Shown: positions 26,001 through 38,502 of the stretch, piece by piece
How the letters are laid out: every line of letters starts with the position of its first letter
How positions within the stretch are numbered: the first letter of the stretch is position 1
DNA from: Diploscapter coronatus
Taxonomy: Eukaryota; Nematoda; Chromadorea; Rhabditida; Rhabditidae
Direction: 5' to 3'
Assembly (NCBI GenBank): GCA_964036155.1
Contig: OZ038423.1
Span: 7,517,249 to 7,581,248 of the forward strand
DNA: 64,000 nt
Program-made: the position numbers and the translations under genes
The notes under the pieces: generated by a model
What the model was told of the DNA's origin: nothing
Databases searched by the model: none
Seen by the model: only the letters and a program-made list of their open reading frames with translations

Positions 26001-29000
26001 TTCGAGAACCTTGACCTCATAATTTGGCTCCGAAATTTCCACTCTCTAAGCTTTGCCGTCAAAGCGAATAACGACATTATCAACGCTCGCTTCGCGATGT
26101 ACGCTAATTTTTATGCCAATTCTTGCAATGCAAGGGGAAAACAAAATTCGCCACCAAATCCTGGGATTGTGGTTCGCGATTAGTTGCTCTGGAAAACTGA
26201 AACGGATCTGTGAGTAACACGGTGATAGTTTCCCTTGTGAGTAATTTTCTGTCGAACTTCCATCTAATTGCACTTTGATGAGTAATCTCGTTCCAGCAGA
26301 TTTGCTAACCTATCGGCTAATCTTCATTTTATATTCTCCGTCTTTCTTTCTGATTCTCTAATTTTTCTGATCGCTGTTTTGGATAATTTGATTGCCACTC
26401 GCCGAGCTTTGAGAATAAGTAAAGAAGGATGAAAGAAGAAAAGAAAAGACGAAATAAAAGGGGATAAGGCACGAATGAGTGAAATATTTACGGCCAGCCC
26501 ATTGTCTATTCTGCTCATTCTTATTTTCCCTTCCCTCTTTCTTTCTTCTCATTTTTTCATATCAAATTATATGCGCACCGCTATAATTAGTCTGTGAAGG
26601 GACTCAAAATACAAGACTTCGAAAGAATGAGAATAAAATATGCAGATCTTTCTTCTCCCACTCTATCGCAGATTAGATTTTTTCGTTGGAATAGACAAAT
26701 TTTCCCTGAGTGAACAATTTCTAATTTCTGAAATGCAACACGAGAATTGGATAGAATAAAGTGAAATTCGGAGGAAGAGTGACAGAGATTGAGAGCGGAA
26801 ATGCAAGAAAGATGCGAAAAAAGCCAGACAAAGAACAGTTAAAATAGAAAGTGGAAATGAATTTCCTCGGGGGAGATGCAGGAATTATCTATACGGATGC
26901 GCAAAAATACCTTGCTCTTCATTTCCTCGCCTCTCGGCCCTGTTTCTGGCCTTTTGCTAAGGACTTCGGTTGACTGGGACTAAATTGGAAATTGTGGGTG
27001 GCAACTCGGAAATTGCTGCCTTCCTCTGCTGCCCTGCAACAAACCACCAAATCCGCAATTCAGCAATGAAACCAGCAAATTCGATCATCTCACAAAAATC
27101 GCGGATAAAATGGAAACGGAAAAAGTTGCACAGGAATTGAAAGTGAAATGGAAATTTTGGATATTTTCACACATAAAATTTACAGACTTATTTCTAATAA
27201 TAGCAATGAAAATTCATCTTAAAGATTTTATTTGCGACTAAATAGATCCTCATAATTCCGACTTTCTGGTTTTCTAAGTCATGAATTTCTCATTCTTTAT
27301 GAATCTGGTATAAAAATAATTGTTTTAAAATATAAATTTCGACTTTTATTGATTCGCAATTTTCAGCTGACAAGCAAATCCGGCAGTGACTGCGATGATC
27401 CCATTGCACACGGTCTCGATCCAGCCCTGTATGGCCCAAATGCTCCGACTTGTGTTTCTCCATCTAAAGAGCTTAACGGGGAGGTAAGAATCAATACAAT
27501 TTTGAAAATTCTATTTTATAAACTTACCTGCATAGCTTTATTATTCCACTTTTATCAGTCAGATAGAAAATCTTTCATTCACACTTGGATCGAATTGTTT
27601 TTTTATTTTAAATTTCAAATCCATAACTTTAGAAGACATCAGTGATCACATTATTATCGAATCAATTCATTTTATCATATTTGCCCAAAGAAATTCTCCC
27701 AATTATGAATAATTTCAAAGCTCGAATGAAGTATTCTCGATTCCCCGAAAAGTGCACTTTTCAAATAATGGAGTAAGAAATTCCCACTCCTTTTGGACAG
27801 CAGATAGCAGATACCCACGATATCCGCCCAATTACTCACAATGATGTGATAGCGTCGAAAAATGATATAGAGAATTTGCAACACGACACAAAATTGGCAG
27901 AAATTGGGCCGAATATTATATGCTTTGCGTGAGTCGCGTTTCGGATGATGAAAAAATGAGCAATTATTCTTCTGTCATTTATAATAATTGCAAGGAAAAC
28001 GCCAAAAGTACACCAACTAAATGTCCACAATTGACTCTTCAACGATCACATCACTTTTGTGCGGAGAAGTGACGATATATATTTTTATCCACAAAGCGGG
28101 TTAAGCTTTCTCATTTCTGTGTTACTCTTTGCCCAATTGCCTCACTTGCCGTATCTAATCAAGAGACACCCGCTGTGTTCCTCGATTGGACTGTGAATAT
28201 TTCATGAGTCAAAGAGAGTAAAGAGGGAGTCGAAGCAGCAACCCAGGCATTCTCTCGAAGCCGCTTCGGATACGGCACTCTCAACCTGAAGAGAACCCGA
28301 AAACTCCTCGCTCCCAGACTCGAGAGTCGGGGATTGAATTGAGTGCGGCGATTCCGAGAGCGATCCATTTCCCATTCATTGACTCGTTTACGCATTCACG
28401 CCCACCTGCCAAACTTAGTCCCTCCTCCCCTTTTCTTACCTCGAACCTAAATGCCCCCTGAATAGCGTCATTCTCACTTTTAATTAGCGACCAAACGTGA
28501 GGCAGCTCTGGGAATTTTTCGAATTCTCTATTGATTCAGCACATCTTTCATCGACAAAACATTCATTCGAGCTTCAGTATTTTGTGCTAGAGACTCAACT
28601 AAAATCTAAATATTCGAAAATTTAAAGAAAATGGTAAACGCACAATCAATTTGTCAGACAGCCCGAGATTCTGCGGTGCCTTGCTCGTCTTCGTTTGGCA
28701 GTGAACCTCGGCCTACTGGACTCGGTCTGCTTCATTGTACTCTCCAACATTTCCCTGTCAGAAAACGACTACGATTCTCTATTTTGAAAATCGAAGGTTA
28801 GTTGACAGATTTCTACCTATTTTTTTCATTTTATTTGAATTCGGGAAATTTGATAGGTTGCGCTATCCAATAGCAAATTATTGTCTGTCTCAGGATTCAA
28901 GACACAATGCATCCCCATTGCTCTAATCCCTTTTGAGTTAGTCATCTGACCCTCGCGGCAAAGTAAATCCTGCTTTAAAAAGAAGATTAAGAAAAATGGG

Positions 29001-32000
29001 AATCTGAACGCTCTCGAACAAAATAAAATCATGGAGTTAGTTTTTGTTCGAAAGTTTATGTGTGTTCTGTTAGTTGCGTTACTTTGAAATTCGACGAAAT
29101 TTCCTATCTTACAATGTTTTGTGCACTGACAATATTTTGAAAAATTTCGAAACGACACAATGTTCAACGAACGCAGAAAATTGATAAGACAGGCTATGAA
29201 GTTTGAGAGCGTTTCCCCACCTTCTCCTAACCTTACACATTATTCGCTCAAGTTGCAACGTCGCAATATTACGATATTCTCGAATGCCCCACTATTTTTT
29301 TGGCTCTTGTTATCAGTTCTATCTTGCAAATTTTTCCAAACAAAGATACTGATCATTCGCTTGATTCTACGATATTTATAAACCTCAGAGCCTAGATAGC
29401 AAACGTGATTTATCTTCAAAACTTTCCAGATTGTTACCCTATTTCTTCACAAAGTCCATATTTGAACATTTTCTATGCATCTGTTGAAAGCTTAATCCAA
29501 ATAGCTTTCTTTTCTTATTTCTTCTTTTACCTCTAACTTGGCTCATTTTCTGCGCGTCAAATGCAGAACTGCAGACGTTACGTGCAAAGATTTGCAAATT
29601 TAGGAGAAATGATAAAAAGAAGTAAAGACTTGGAGAAATACAACGAGAAATAATGTGCATAATCCCAGCCAACTGTTGGAAGAAATAATCTTCTCTTTGA
29701 ACGGAATTTATTAGCATAGTTATCAGAGGAGAAGAGATTAGGACAAAGTCAAAAACAGAGTCTGGAAACTTTAGGAATCGAGAACTTTATTATCCTCTGC
29801 ACATAAAAATTTATGACAGCAAATAATGAACCATGAAATTTTTAATCCTTGCACCGAAGTAGAGCAAATTTGTGATTATTATTAGCAAAGTTTGCTGATT
29901 AGATCCAACATCTCTAATATGCATAATTAGCTTCATTTTACTGGACAATATCGAAATATTTGAACGAATGCTAATTAGTGACTACATTATACATCATTGC
30001 AAAAAAGTTTGAATCTGTGATAATTATAATGCTCTATTTTCCTTGCTCATAAAAATATCCGAACCAAAGTAGAAACGCGTTTTTGAGGAAGTGTTTGTTG
30101 ATGTTGCCTTGTCTGATTATAAATAGATAATAGGTCTGTCTCCTCAGCCTTTGTTCAAAAATATCCATCGTAAAGGACAGGGATTCTTATACATTGCAAC
30201 TTTCTGATCGGTAATTATAGCCCCATAATGAGATGAAAATGGCAAAGACTTTGCATAATCGGGATTTCTTTCTAGAAAGATTAGTTCTTTGGTTTTCGAA
30301 TAAAAATAACCATGGTAATTTGAATAATCTTCGGCTAATTATTATTCATTTTCCGGAAGATTAGTGTTTGAGACGTAGTTTCATTGCATCAGCGAGAAGC
30401 CGGGATTTTTGAACGGTAATATGAACTATTTTGAAGATCCAGTGCGCAAGAATAATTTGCATAAAATATGTAAGTCCTAGATATTCGTAGAAAAGTCTGC
30501 GTTTTTCTGCTTCAGCGACGCAGAAATCATTCGCAATTCAAAGGTGTTCACACTTGCAGGGCAGGGATTTTTCGCGGATTGTTTTGAGGAAGACTCTCGT
30601 TTCTTGGTCTGCAATCATAAATAGCCACCAAACTTGACAAAAGCGTGCTAGTCTCAGGGATTCTTGACTTTGGCATTTTCAAAGTCAACAATCCAAATAA
30701 TTCTGGAACTGGAAGGAGAGCTTGTCCGAATCAGCATGAAAAAGCTGATTTGCAATCGAACTAGATTTCTCTCCGACAATCAGCGATTATTTTTTCCGTC
30801 AAACAGGGCTGTCAAATGAATGAACAAAATACAGAAATTGAAGTTAAAAAATGATCGCATTGAGTTTTCCGACCTCATTTTTCACATTGCGTACGAGTCC
30901 GGAACTGATGCGCGTTGTCCTTTTGCTCTTTATCATCCATTTTTCAGCTTCCTGCTTCAGTTTCGTAGTTAATCATTAATGACTTGTCACAAATAGAATC
31001 ATTCTCATGATATGTAGAAGAAACGACAAAAAGATGCGGAAGAATGCTTTTTCAGACATTAGATAGAGAAAACATTCTCGTCTTTTGATAGTGTGAATCA
31101 CGTCTGATGATGCAACTCTTTGGACAGCTCGTAGAGTGCCTAAGTGCTAATTGTAACATTGTAACCCCGCCTACTTAGACAGCTTATTTTAGAAATGTCA
31201 CATGAAAAAGTCGTGCTGCTTCAAAGTAATGCGATAAAAATAGTAACTTTTGAGAAATATATCTATTTTAAAAGTAATCTCAATCATTTTGAAAAGTCTA
31301 CGGCGTTTAAAATAGCGATTTCTGCTTCGAAACGTTGATAGATGAGAAAATTCGTTTTGCGATCCACATCTCCTTTGTAAATTAACATGCCTGCGCGACT
31401 TTTCAGCCTTCCACGGCCATTTTCCTGACTTTTCCCTGGTTTCTGTCTGCTTTTGCACACATTTGCAGACAGCGTTTTTTTCTGCCAGAAGAGCATCGTT
31501 TTGAATCTCTCGGGAGTTTTTCAAGCACCAAACTGACGTCAATAGTTTTACCGCGCAACTCTAGGGTGGAAGTCGAACTCGAAAATTCGAATTTTTGTGC
31601 CAATTTGAGATTTATGATATTGGGGCATGTGATCTCATTTTGGGTACATCGAGATAGTATGCTTGAAGATAATCTGAAATTTGTACAATTCTATGCATCC
31701 AAGCATACTGAATGGATTTTAGCATCACAATTTGAACTGTAATAAGGTCTCAAAACTAATTGTTACTATCTAAAATTGCGTAATTAGCTGCTTTCTAATG
31801 AGACTGAGGTAATTTATTTTCGAAGAGATCAACAATTTATAAACCACAAATCCACGATATTCTCTCGTAGAAGCGTCATCGTGACGTAGTCTCTGACAAT
31901 TGGACTTCCTGTCGTACAACTTCGAGAGTCGTGGTAGGAAGTACGAGTTAACAACCACATTTATCATTGTCAGTCTGAACTGCCCCTTTCCCAGTTTTGG

Positions 32001-35000
32001 ACTAACCCACTGCCACTTCGACCGCATTACTCTTCCTGCATTTTTGCATTCCCACATCGAGCTTCCCCTCAAAGTGTCTGAATTATTGAGGAAGTGTCAG
32101 CTGAAAAATAGAGACAATGCGCATGGACAACTCAACTCTATCAAATTGTCCAGGGTAAACGCATAAAACGGGTCTATTTTCGGAAACATACGAGGAACAA
32201 AAACTGATAAAAAATATTCAGAAAAATTTACAAGAAAATCATACGTTTGTAAATTTTAGCACTGGCTGGCCAACTCAAACCAGACATGGAGATTCATGCC
32301 ATTTGCAAAGTCTCGATTCCGGGAATTAAGACCGGAAAGGAGCAAAGTTCCGAGGTGAAACGAGGTCGCGATCCTGTCTACAACCAGGCGAGTTTTCTTC
32401 TGATTTCTTTATCATTCTACAGACTTCTAATTGAAAATTAGAGAACGTCTACCATTTCTTTACTGGCCAAGGATAGTGAAAGAACAATGAATTTTAACGA
32501 ATGTAATTTTGCAACTCCAAGTACTTATTTAACGACTCGATAGCTTTGTTCAAAACATAAAATTCATGTTTTCAAGCAAAACCAGACTATGAAAATGAGA
32601 ATTTCTCAAATTTACGCAAGATTTTCATCTTGGATTTCGAAACTTCATCATCATTTGTTTGGCGCATTGCAGTATTTCTGTCGTGGCTACTATTTCATTA
32701 TGTTGTGAGATGAAATTTCATAATCCAAAATGAGCACCTCTAAACATTTCATCTTCCAACTCATTGCTCATTCAAAACAGCCGGGGTTCTTTCAAAGATT
32801 CAGCCAAAAATCGGGTAGTTTCATAAGCACCCAGTTCTTTCTCCGCAGGCAAAAATTTGCAATTTCTACGATTTTTCGAGGGACCACAAATTAGGATAAT
32901 GAAATTCGGCGTTTAGCAGCAATCATGCTAAATCGGATTTATAGCGGAATTCCATAGTTCGACCAGGAAATTTTCCTCTGATCACTGAAAAAGAATGTTT
33001 GAAACTTATGAAGTGTGTAAGCTGAGCAATTTTACACCATGCAATTATATCGATGTGCTTGAAATAATTCTCATTTCATTTTGACCGAGTAATTATCATT
33101 TTCTATTGAAAAATTCCAAGTAAATTTTTCACATGCCTTATAATTTTCGACAAAAATATCTAGTGGAAATTATTAGAAAAGAAGTTTCTAGTATGCATTT
33201 CGCCGTTCCACGTAATAGTTTCATGCTAAATTTAAAAAGGGGACTTTTAACGAGATTAATATTTTGAAAAATGATTTACAAAAATTTTATAAGAATTGAC
33301 CAAATGATGCAATAGACTGAGAAGATTAATTTTTCATTTCAATTTTAACATCAGTACCTTGAGCATTCGTTAAGGATAATCCTGATATCCCGATATTTGA
33401 CATCATCTCCTTCTCAATTTGCCAGAAATAAGCTATGGCATCACAAATTTCATCTGAATACCCAAAATTGGACATCTAAGGATTAATATAAGTTGATGCG
33501 TCATTAGATAGGATTCACATTACGTAACCTGGATTAGTTTCTCTACTTGATATGAGATAACAATTAATCCATACATAAAATGTCGAAATTGAAATAAAAT
33601 TGTACAAATTACAGGAATTCTTCTTCGATAGCGTATCAGTTGAAGAAATCGACACGAAAAACGTCGTGGTTGCCGTCTATCATCAAGGCAATGCTAAATT
33701 AGGCAAAGATATTCTAATAGGTAAACTTAGAAATCTAAAGATAACTCTCAAATGTGTTAGATGTCTACTTATATTTCAATTTGCTTACTTTAGTTCGAAC
33801 TTCGAATTTAAAATTGATATCAAATAGTTTCTTATGAAGAGAGATGATGTAAAAGTGGTGGTTTTTGCACTCCAAACAACGCTATATGAGTCGGAAGTTT
33901 ACGAATGAACTTTCCAGGTGAAGCCACGATTCCTTTGCGAGAAATCCGAGAAGTCAACTCTAAGAAGGAAATCAAAGTCATCGAGGAAATCAAGCAGCAG
34001 GCTCCAAAGGTAAATTCATATTTTGAAGGAAAGTAGTTTGAAAACTATTTTAGAAGCTCGGCAAAATCTACATTACATCATGTATAGAGAAGGAATCGAA
34101 GCGGATGACCATCAATCTGAAGAAGGCTGAAGATCTGCCTCGGTATGGATTGACCGGAGCTCCAGGTAAAGAATTCGGCATTTATAAAAAACGAAATTGT
34201 CAAAAATGTATTATAAACCCGTTGTTTAGTTTTTGAACTCATAATTGAAAATGGTGCAAAATTATTTTTAAAAATACAGAAATTTTTCATTAAAATCTTT
34301 ATAATGGAGGAAATTAATCTCACCGATCTTTTGTCCAGCTAAAACGGCAATTCAAAGAACGAATAGCTTTTTCTTCATTTGAACTAACTAGTATTTTAAT
34401 TGAAGTTAAATTTGATATTTAGCAGGGAAGCTATTTAGTTTCACGCGATTTTTCTCATCATTCCAGTAATATTTTGGTCGCGAAATAAATTAATGGATTT
34501 TCGCGAGGCCTAATTTTAATATCTAAAAATTGTCAGGCAGCTCAAATGTTGCGGTGAAAAGACGAGCTTGGATCATTTTTAGCTCATTCTTTGTGCATTT
34601 TGCCAGATTTTTGACCGGGAAATGGCGCCTAATGAAATTCTATAAATAAAATCTGCGCAATAACATTGTAGTGGAATAGTTTCCATTTGACTTTGCGTGG
34701 TATCTACCATGGCACCTTTGATTAAACTTCCCCGAAATAGTTTTGATTAAAATTTCTTATTTTGGGATTTCTACGTGGTTTAATCGGCGGAACTTTTTTA
34801 CTTTTGACACATTTTGCGAGGGCTCAGAAATAGTGCAATTTTGCTCGGATAGAAGTGCTTTTGTGGATCTTTTTCGGAGGATTTCCTGTTTTCGAGGATT
34901 TTTCCCGGATTAGGCAAGTATTATTAGTACATTTGGTGGCGGGTTCTTAGAGCCGAGCCCCGCTTTTTCGCTCGTTTTGCCCACTTCCTTGTGCCAGCCA

Positions 35001-36295
35001 TATTTTTGGACTTTTGTTGGTCTTACGATGGATAATTAAAGGAATTATGATGTGAGAGTCATTAAATTACATTATAAGGGGGTCTGCCTTTGAGTTCGTT
35101 GAGTGAGGCTGCAATTACTTTCTCGAAGTGGGTTGAAAGAGTGTGATCGAGGCGGATTAGTTCAGGTGTTTCGAATCCAAAAATAGCAAGTTGTCAGTGC
35201 TAATAACGGACTGCATCATCATTCGTACAAATATGAAAAATGAAAGTTACAACCTAAGAATAAACCCATAAATAATCTCGCCAAATAGGGCCAGAAGAAT
35301 AGCAAATATATATTCACTTCTAAAAATGGCGAGCCCGAACAAAATGATCATTTATCTTACTAAATTAGGTCATTCGGTCATTTTTGAGAAGTTTTTTTTA
35401 CGACTATACGATGTACATGCTACAAATTTTTCGAGACTATTTTGAAAACAAAAGCAAGATAAAATGCAGATTCGATTTCAAATTTCACGCAATCAGCGAT
35501 TATTTTGCCGTCAAACTGCATCATTTTCGATCTACGATTTCCACAAAGATTCAATTAGTAAAGCGTGTTTTGGCTAATTTTATAAAATCTTTGATTTCCT
35601 TAACTGAGTTTTGGTGGTTCTAGTTTTCAAAAAAGAGTTTGGAAAATATCATTTGTAAATAAGAAAAATAAACAGCAAGCTAAAATACAATTGGTTTTTT
35701 CAGATGTGTGCGTGAAAATTACGGTGGCTCAGGGAGAGAAATCGCAGACGAAATCGTCTCGAGTACTCAAATCAACGACGACCGCAGTCTACAACGAAGC
35801 TGTCATGTTTTTGTGTGGAACGACCAAACAGGAGATAAACAACATGAAGATCACTGTCTCTGTTCACGATATGAATCGGTGAATATTAAAAATGTTTAAC
35901 AGCCTTTAAATGATGAAATGATAAGATGGTGGAGAAAAGGGAATAACATGTGAAAATAAGACAATTCCGACAATACAAAAGACATTGGTTTATTTAGAAA
36001 CTGCCAAATTTAGTGCACTACTTAAATGTGTAAATTTCAGAACATGCACCGGTGACGATATAATTGGAGTAGCCTACCTCGGTCAGCTCGCACAAGATAA
36101 ATCAGAAGTCGATCAATGGAAGAATACGGTTGAGCATATTGGAAAGGAGTACAAGGTAAATAGTTACTTGCAAAAACCTGTATAAAAACAGATTTCTAGG
36201 GAACTCATCATCTGAAGGCTCCTAATGCAGCTCCGACAGTTCACGTAGCCGAGCCTGGTGAAGACGACAATGACGACGTAGAAAATGATGAATGA
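17074..36295 (+). CDS. Tandem-C2-domain (synaptotagmin-like) protein
   Basis: Exons 17074-17279, 17325-17637, 27367-27483, 28658-28796, 32260-32387, 33615-33720, 33918-34009, 34054-34165, 35704-35878, 36041-36155 and 36200-36295 join in phase to 532 aa. Residues 1-225 are low-complexity Pro/Ser/Thr-rich (RRRLPPTPTRR). C2A spans about 228-365 (GLGLLHCTLQHF, RGRDPVYNQEFFF) and C2B about 368-505 (KLGKIYITSC, TTTAVYNEAVMF, DDIIGVAYLG, ending in a WK helix), followed by an acidic tail. This is the fold of membrane-trafficking C2 proteins. Most loop aspartates that bind calcium are missing, especially in C2A, so phospholipid binding is probably calcium-independent. No transmembrane segment is seen, unlike classic synaptotagmins; an upstream exon may be missing. 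Intron 5 (32388-33614) has a GC donor (CAG|gcgagt). Joining the two N-terminal exons across a 9.7-kb intron rests on phase only. Exact orthologue not assigned. Confidence 0.75.
19561..19625 (-). other. tRNA-like fragment with A box and D arm
   Basis: On the minus strand the sequence reads GGGAGTA, then TGGCTCAGTGG (a match to the pol III A box) and GCTC...GAGC as a D-arm stem. After that no anticodon stem, B box (GGTTCGANTCC) or closing acceptor strand is found. It is therefore not a functional tRNA gene; it may be a decayed tRNA or the head of a tRNA-derived SINE. Confidence 0.25.
25661..25909 (-). CDS. Possible small secreted-peptide ORF
   Basis: An 82-codon single frame that opens with a hydrophobic leader (MIYKISLILLVISS) and continues as a basic stretch (RIPRSKKQKSVRF), with a tttatatctt just upstream of the ATG on the minus strand. 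It sits antisense within intron 2 of the tandem-C2 gene. There is no recognised family and no second line of evidence, so it may be a chance ORF. Confidence 0.2.
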   Translation of the reverse strand: MIYKISLILLVISSKFHNPSNCEYFEIPSDFKVLSCNTTKKFLRNVAKRIPRSKKQKSVRFARFDYLERLDEFAILIIFDTF

Positions 36296-37113
36296 TAAAG
36301 ATAATCAGTCGATATGTTACTTGGAAATTGCAATTATCTGTGAAAAATAAGGTCATTTTCTAAAAATGCACTATTTCATCGTTGTGAAAATCCAACATTA
36401 TTCTGAAAACTGTCTTCTCCTTGATGTACAAAATGTGATATTCTTTGAACTTGGACAAGTCTTCTCATTTATTTGATATAATTCCCTCAAAAAGTGTTTA
36501 GTTGATTTCTTTCGGTTATTTGAATTTCAATCATTATTTGATAAAATATGACAAATTTTCCGATCTGTCACTTTTCAAAAATGGGTAAATATTCTTTGAT
36601 AATTATTTGCTTATCATAAACTGCTCCTAACATGTTTGTTTCAGTGAATTTGGACTTCATCTTGAAAATGCATACTCCTCGAGTTCAAATTCCTTGTTCC
36701 CTTGAAATATTTTTCAGACATGTTCATTTCCTCTATCAATTTATCACTCAAAAACCTTTCCTCCAAATGGTTGCTTCAATTATTGGATCGCTATTATTTG
36801 TGCTAATTTATTCAATGTGTATTCAATATTTATTATCAATTTCATAAACAAATACCCTTATTGTTTTATCGCAACGTTATGAACAATAAATATTTTGATA
36901 AATTACAAATTTAAACAGTATATGAAAGATATTTAAAGTATTCTTTAAGAGAACAAATAAAGGAATGTCTGAAACCAAATGAACTTAATTCATAAAATTA
37001 TTAACTAAAGAGCTTGAAAATTAACCTCTTTACTAAATGGATTGTGAGTAATGGTGTAGCTTCTGATTGATAGTTTATTTTGTAATTCGATAATTTTGAA
37101 ATAAGCATATATA
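36296..37113 (+). other. 3' flank of C2 gene with orphan ORF
   Basis: The 3' UTR of the C2 gene is followed by an orphan frame at 36632-36847. A good acceptor (gtttgtttcag) lies just before it, and its end is hydrophobic (MVASIIGSLLFVLIYS). It has no clear start exon or family. AATAAA signals occur near 36886. Confidence 0.25.
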
Positions 37114-38145
37114 CAGGGCGTTTCAAGTTTATCTTCCCAATTTACTTTTTGAATAACTTTTTTATTTTTCATCCAAATTGAGTGCGGTTTTTTTTATTAT
37201 ACTCTCATTACGTAATGGTTTTGTTTGGTATAACTTTTGGGTCGAAACCAATTACCCATACCCAGAAAACCACCTGTTTTTGGGGAAGCAAATTTTTTGG
37301 AGCTAAAAAAATGTTCAAAAATTCATAACTTTCTTACTTCTAAACCAAATTCCATGATTATTTTTTTATTTTGTAGATCTTCAATAGAATAATAAGGAGA
37401 AAATAAAAATAAAATTTTAGAATAATATTTTTGGTAAGAAAAAGTTACTCTAAGATACCCCATATACCCGTACTACCTATACGCGTAAATGACGTTGGAA
37501 AAAATTGTCCTTTCGATATGTTGTGCAGATGGACATGATGAACAACTTTTGTTTCAGAAGTTATTTTAGAATATGCACACACAGGGAGTTATAAATTTTT
37601 GAAAATTTTTACTAAAAAAGCATTATGCTGAATTTGGCCGTCGAACTTCAAAAAATTCTGGAGCCCTAACGGTAATGAATCCGAGGTCGGTCCTGAAAGA
37701 AAAGTTGTTCGTCGTGTCATTCTGCACAACATACTGAAAGGACAGATTTTTCCGACGTCATTTACGCGTAAAGACAGTACGGATCGAAAAGTCCGTAATC
37801 GTGACGCAAAAAACGCGCATTTCTGCAGAAGTTGGTATTCAAAAATTCTTATTTTTTTACCTGATAATCTAGAGACCAAATGCTGTCGAATAAAAAAAGA
37901 GTCATCCAATTTGGTTCAGGAATAAGAAAGTTATGAATTTTTGAACATTTTTTTAGCTCCAAAAAATTTGCTTCCCCAAAAACAGGTGGTTTTCTGGGTA
38001 TGGGTAATTGGTTTCGACCCAAAAGTTATACCAAACAAAACCATTACGTAATGAGAGTATAATAAAAAAAACCGCACTCAATTTGGATGAAAAATAAAAA
38101 AGTTATTCAAAAAGTAAATTGGGAAGATAAACTTGAAACGCCCTG
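37114..38145. mobile_element. Foldback/MITE element with 223-bp terminal inverted repeats
   Basis: Left arm 37114-37336 and right arm 37923-38145 are exact reverse complements as far as I can read them. Termini are CAGGGCGTTTCAAG...CTTGAAACGCCCTG, flanked by TA on both sides (37112-37113 and 38146-38147), which fits a Tc1/mariner-type target-site duplication. The 586-bp centre contains a second, imperfect inverted pair (about 37480-37560 against 37700-37800), so nearly the whole element folds on itself. There is no transposase-like ORF, so it is non-autonomous. Perfect arms imply recent insertion or repair. Confidence 0.9.
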
Positions 38146-38502
38146 TATGTATATCAGAAATAGATGATGATAAATACATTCCATAGGTGAGATCTTCTGT
38201 GGCTAGTAAAATGAGTGTAAACTTTGAAATAAACATGCGTCTATATTTTACAATTTTATGCTCGGATTAATAGATTTACTTGTAAATTGTATTTATTGCT
38301 CTTTGTTCCCTTTTCGTAGATCAAATAGCCAAGAAGAAATCAGCATGGTCTTATCACCTTTTCATGTCATTCTTTTCGAGCTCCCGTTTATTTTCTCATT
38401 GGTATTCTTATCAGCAGCTGCTCTCACGTTTGCAATTCGCTCGTTAATTTACGACTTATAAATTTTCACTTTGATATTTGATTTTCTCGAAAATTTGCTG
38501 AA
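38146..38502 (+). other. Flank between transposon and ceramidase gene
   Basis: Holds a short frame ending at 38461 whose later part is hydrophobic (LPFIFSLVFLSAAALTFAI), after an acceptor-like ttttcgtag. It may be a remnant of the same unknown locus as the orphan ORF at 36632-36847, now separated by the transposon, but phase continuity cannot be shown. The remainder is the putative promoter of the ceramidase gene. Confidence 0.25.

Larger units (their letters stand above)
17638..27366. other. Long intron 2 of the tandem-C2 gene
   Basis: A 9.7-kb intron with no recognisable coding gene on either strand. It holds several 100-140-codon frames overlapping in opposite directions (18788-19207 plus with 18823-19188 minus; 23427-23843 on both strands), which is the pattern of chance ORFs. 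A tRNA-like fragment (19561-19625 minus) and a small signal-peptide-like ORF (25661-25909 minus) are listed separately. Such a long intron may carry enhancers or alternative promoters. Confidence 0.4.

Noticed and set aside
31198..31603. Basic minus-strand ORFs inside a C2 gene intron
   Set aside because: No start context, no family, and the gene on the plus strand explains the region as intron.
37589..37909. 106-codon ORF in the foldback element
   Set aside because: Lies in the palindromic centre; no transposase motif (no DDE/D signature) and probably by chance.
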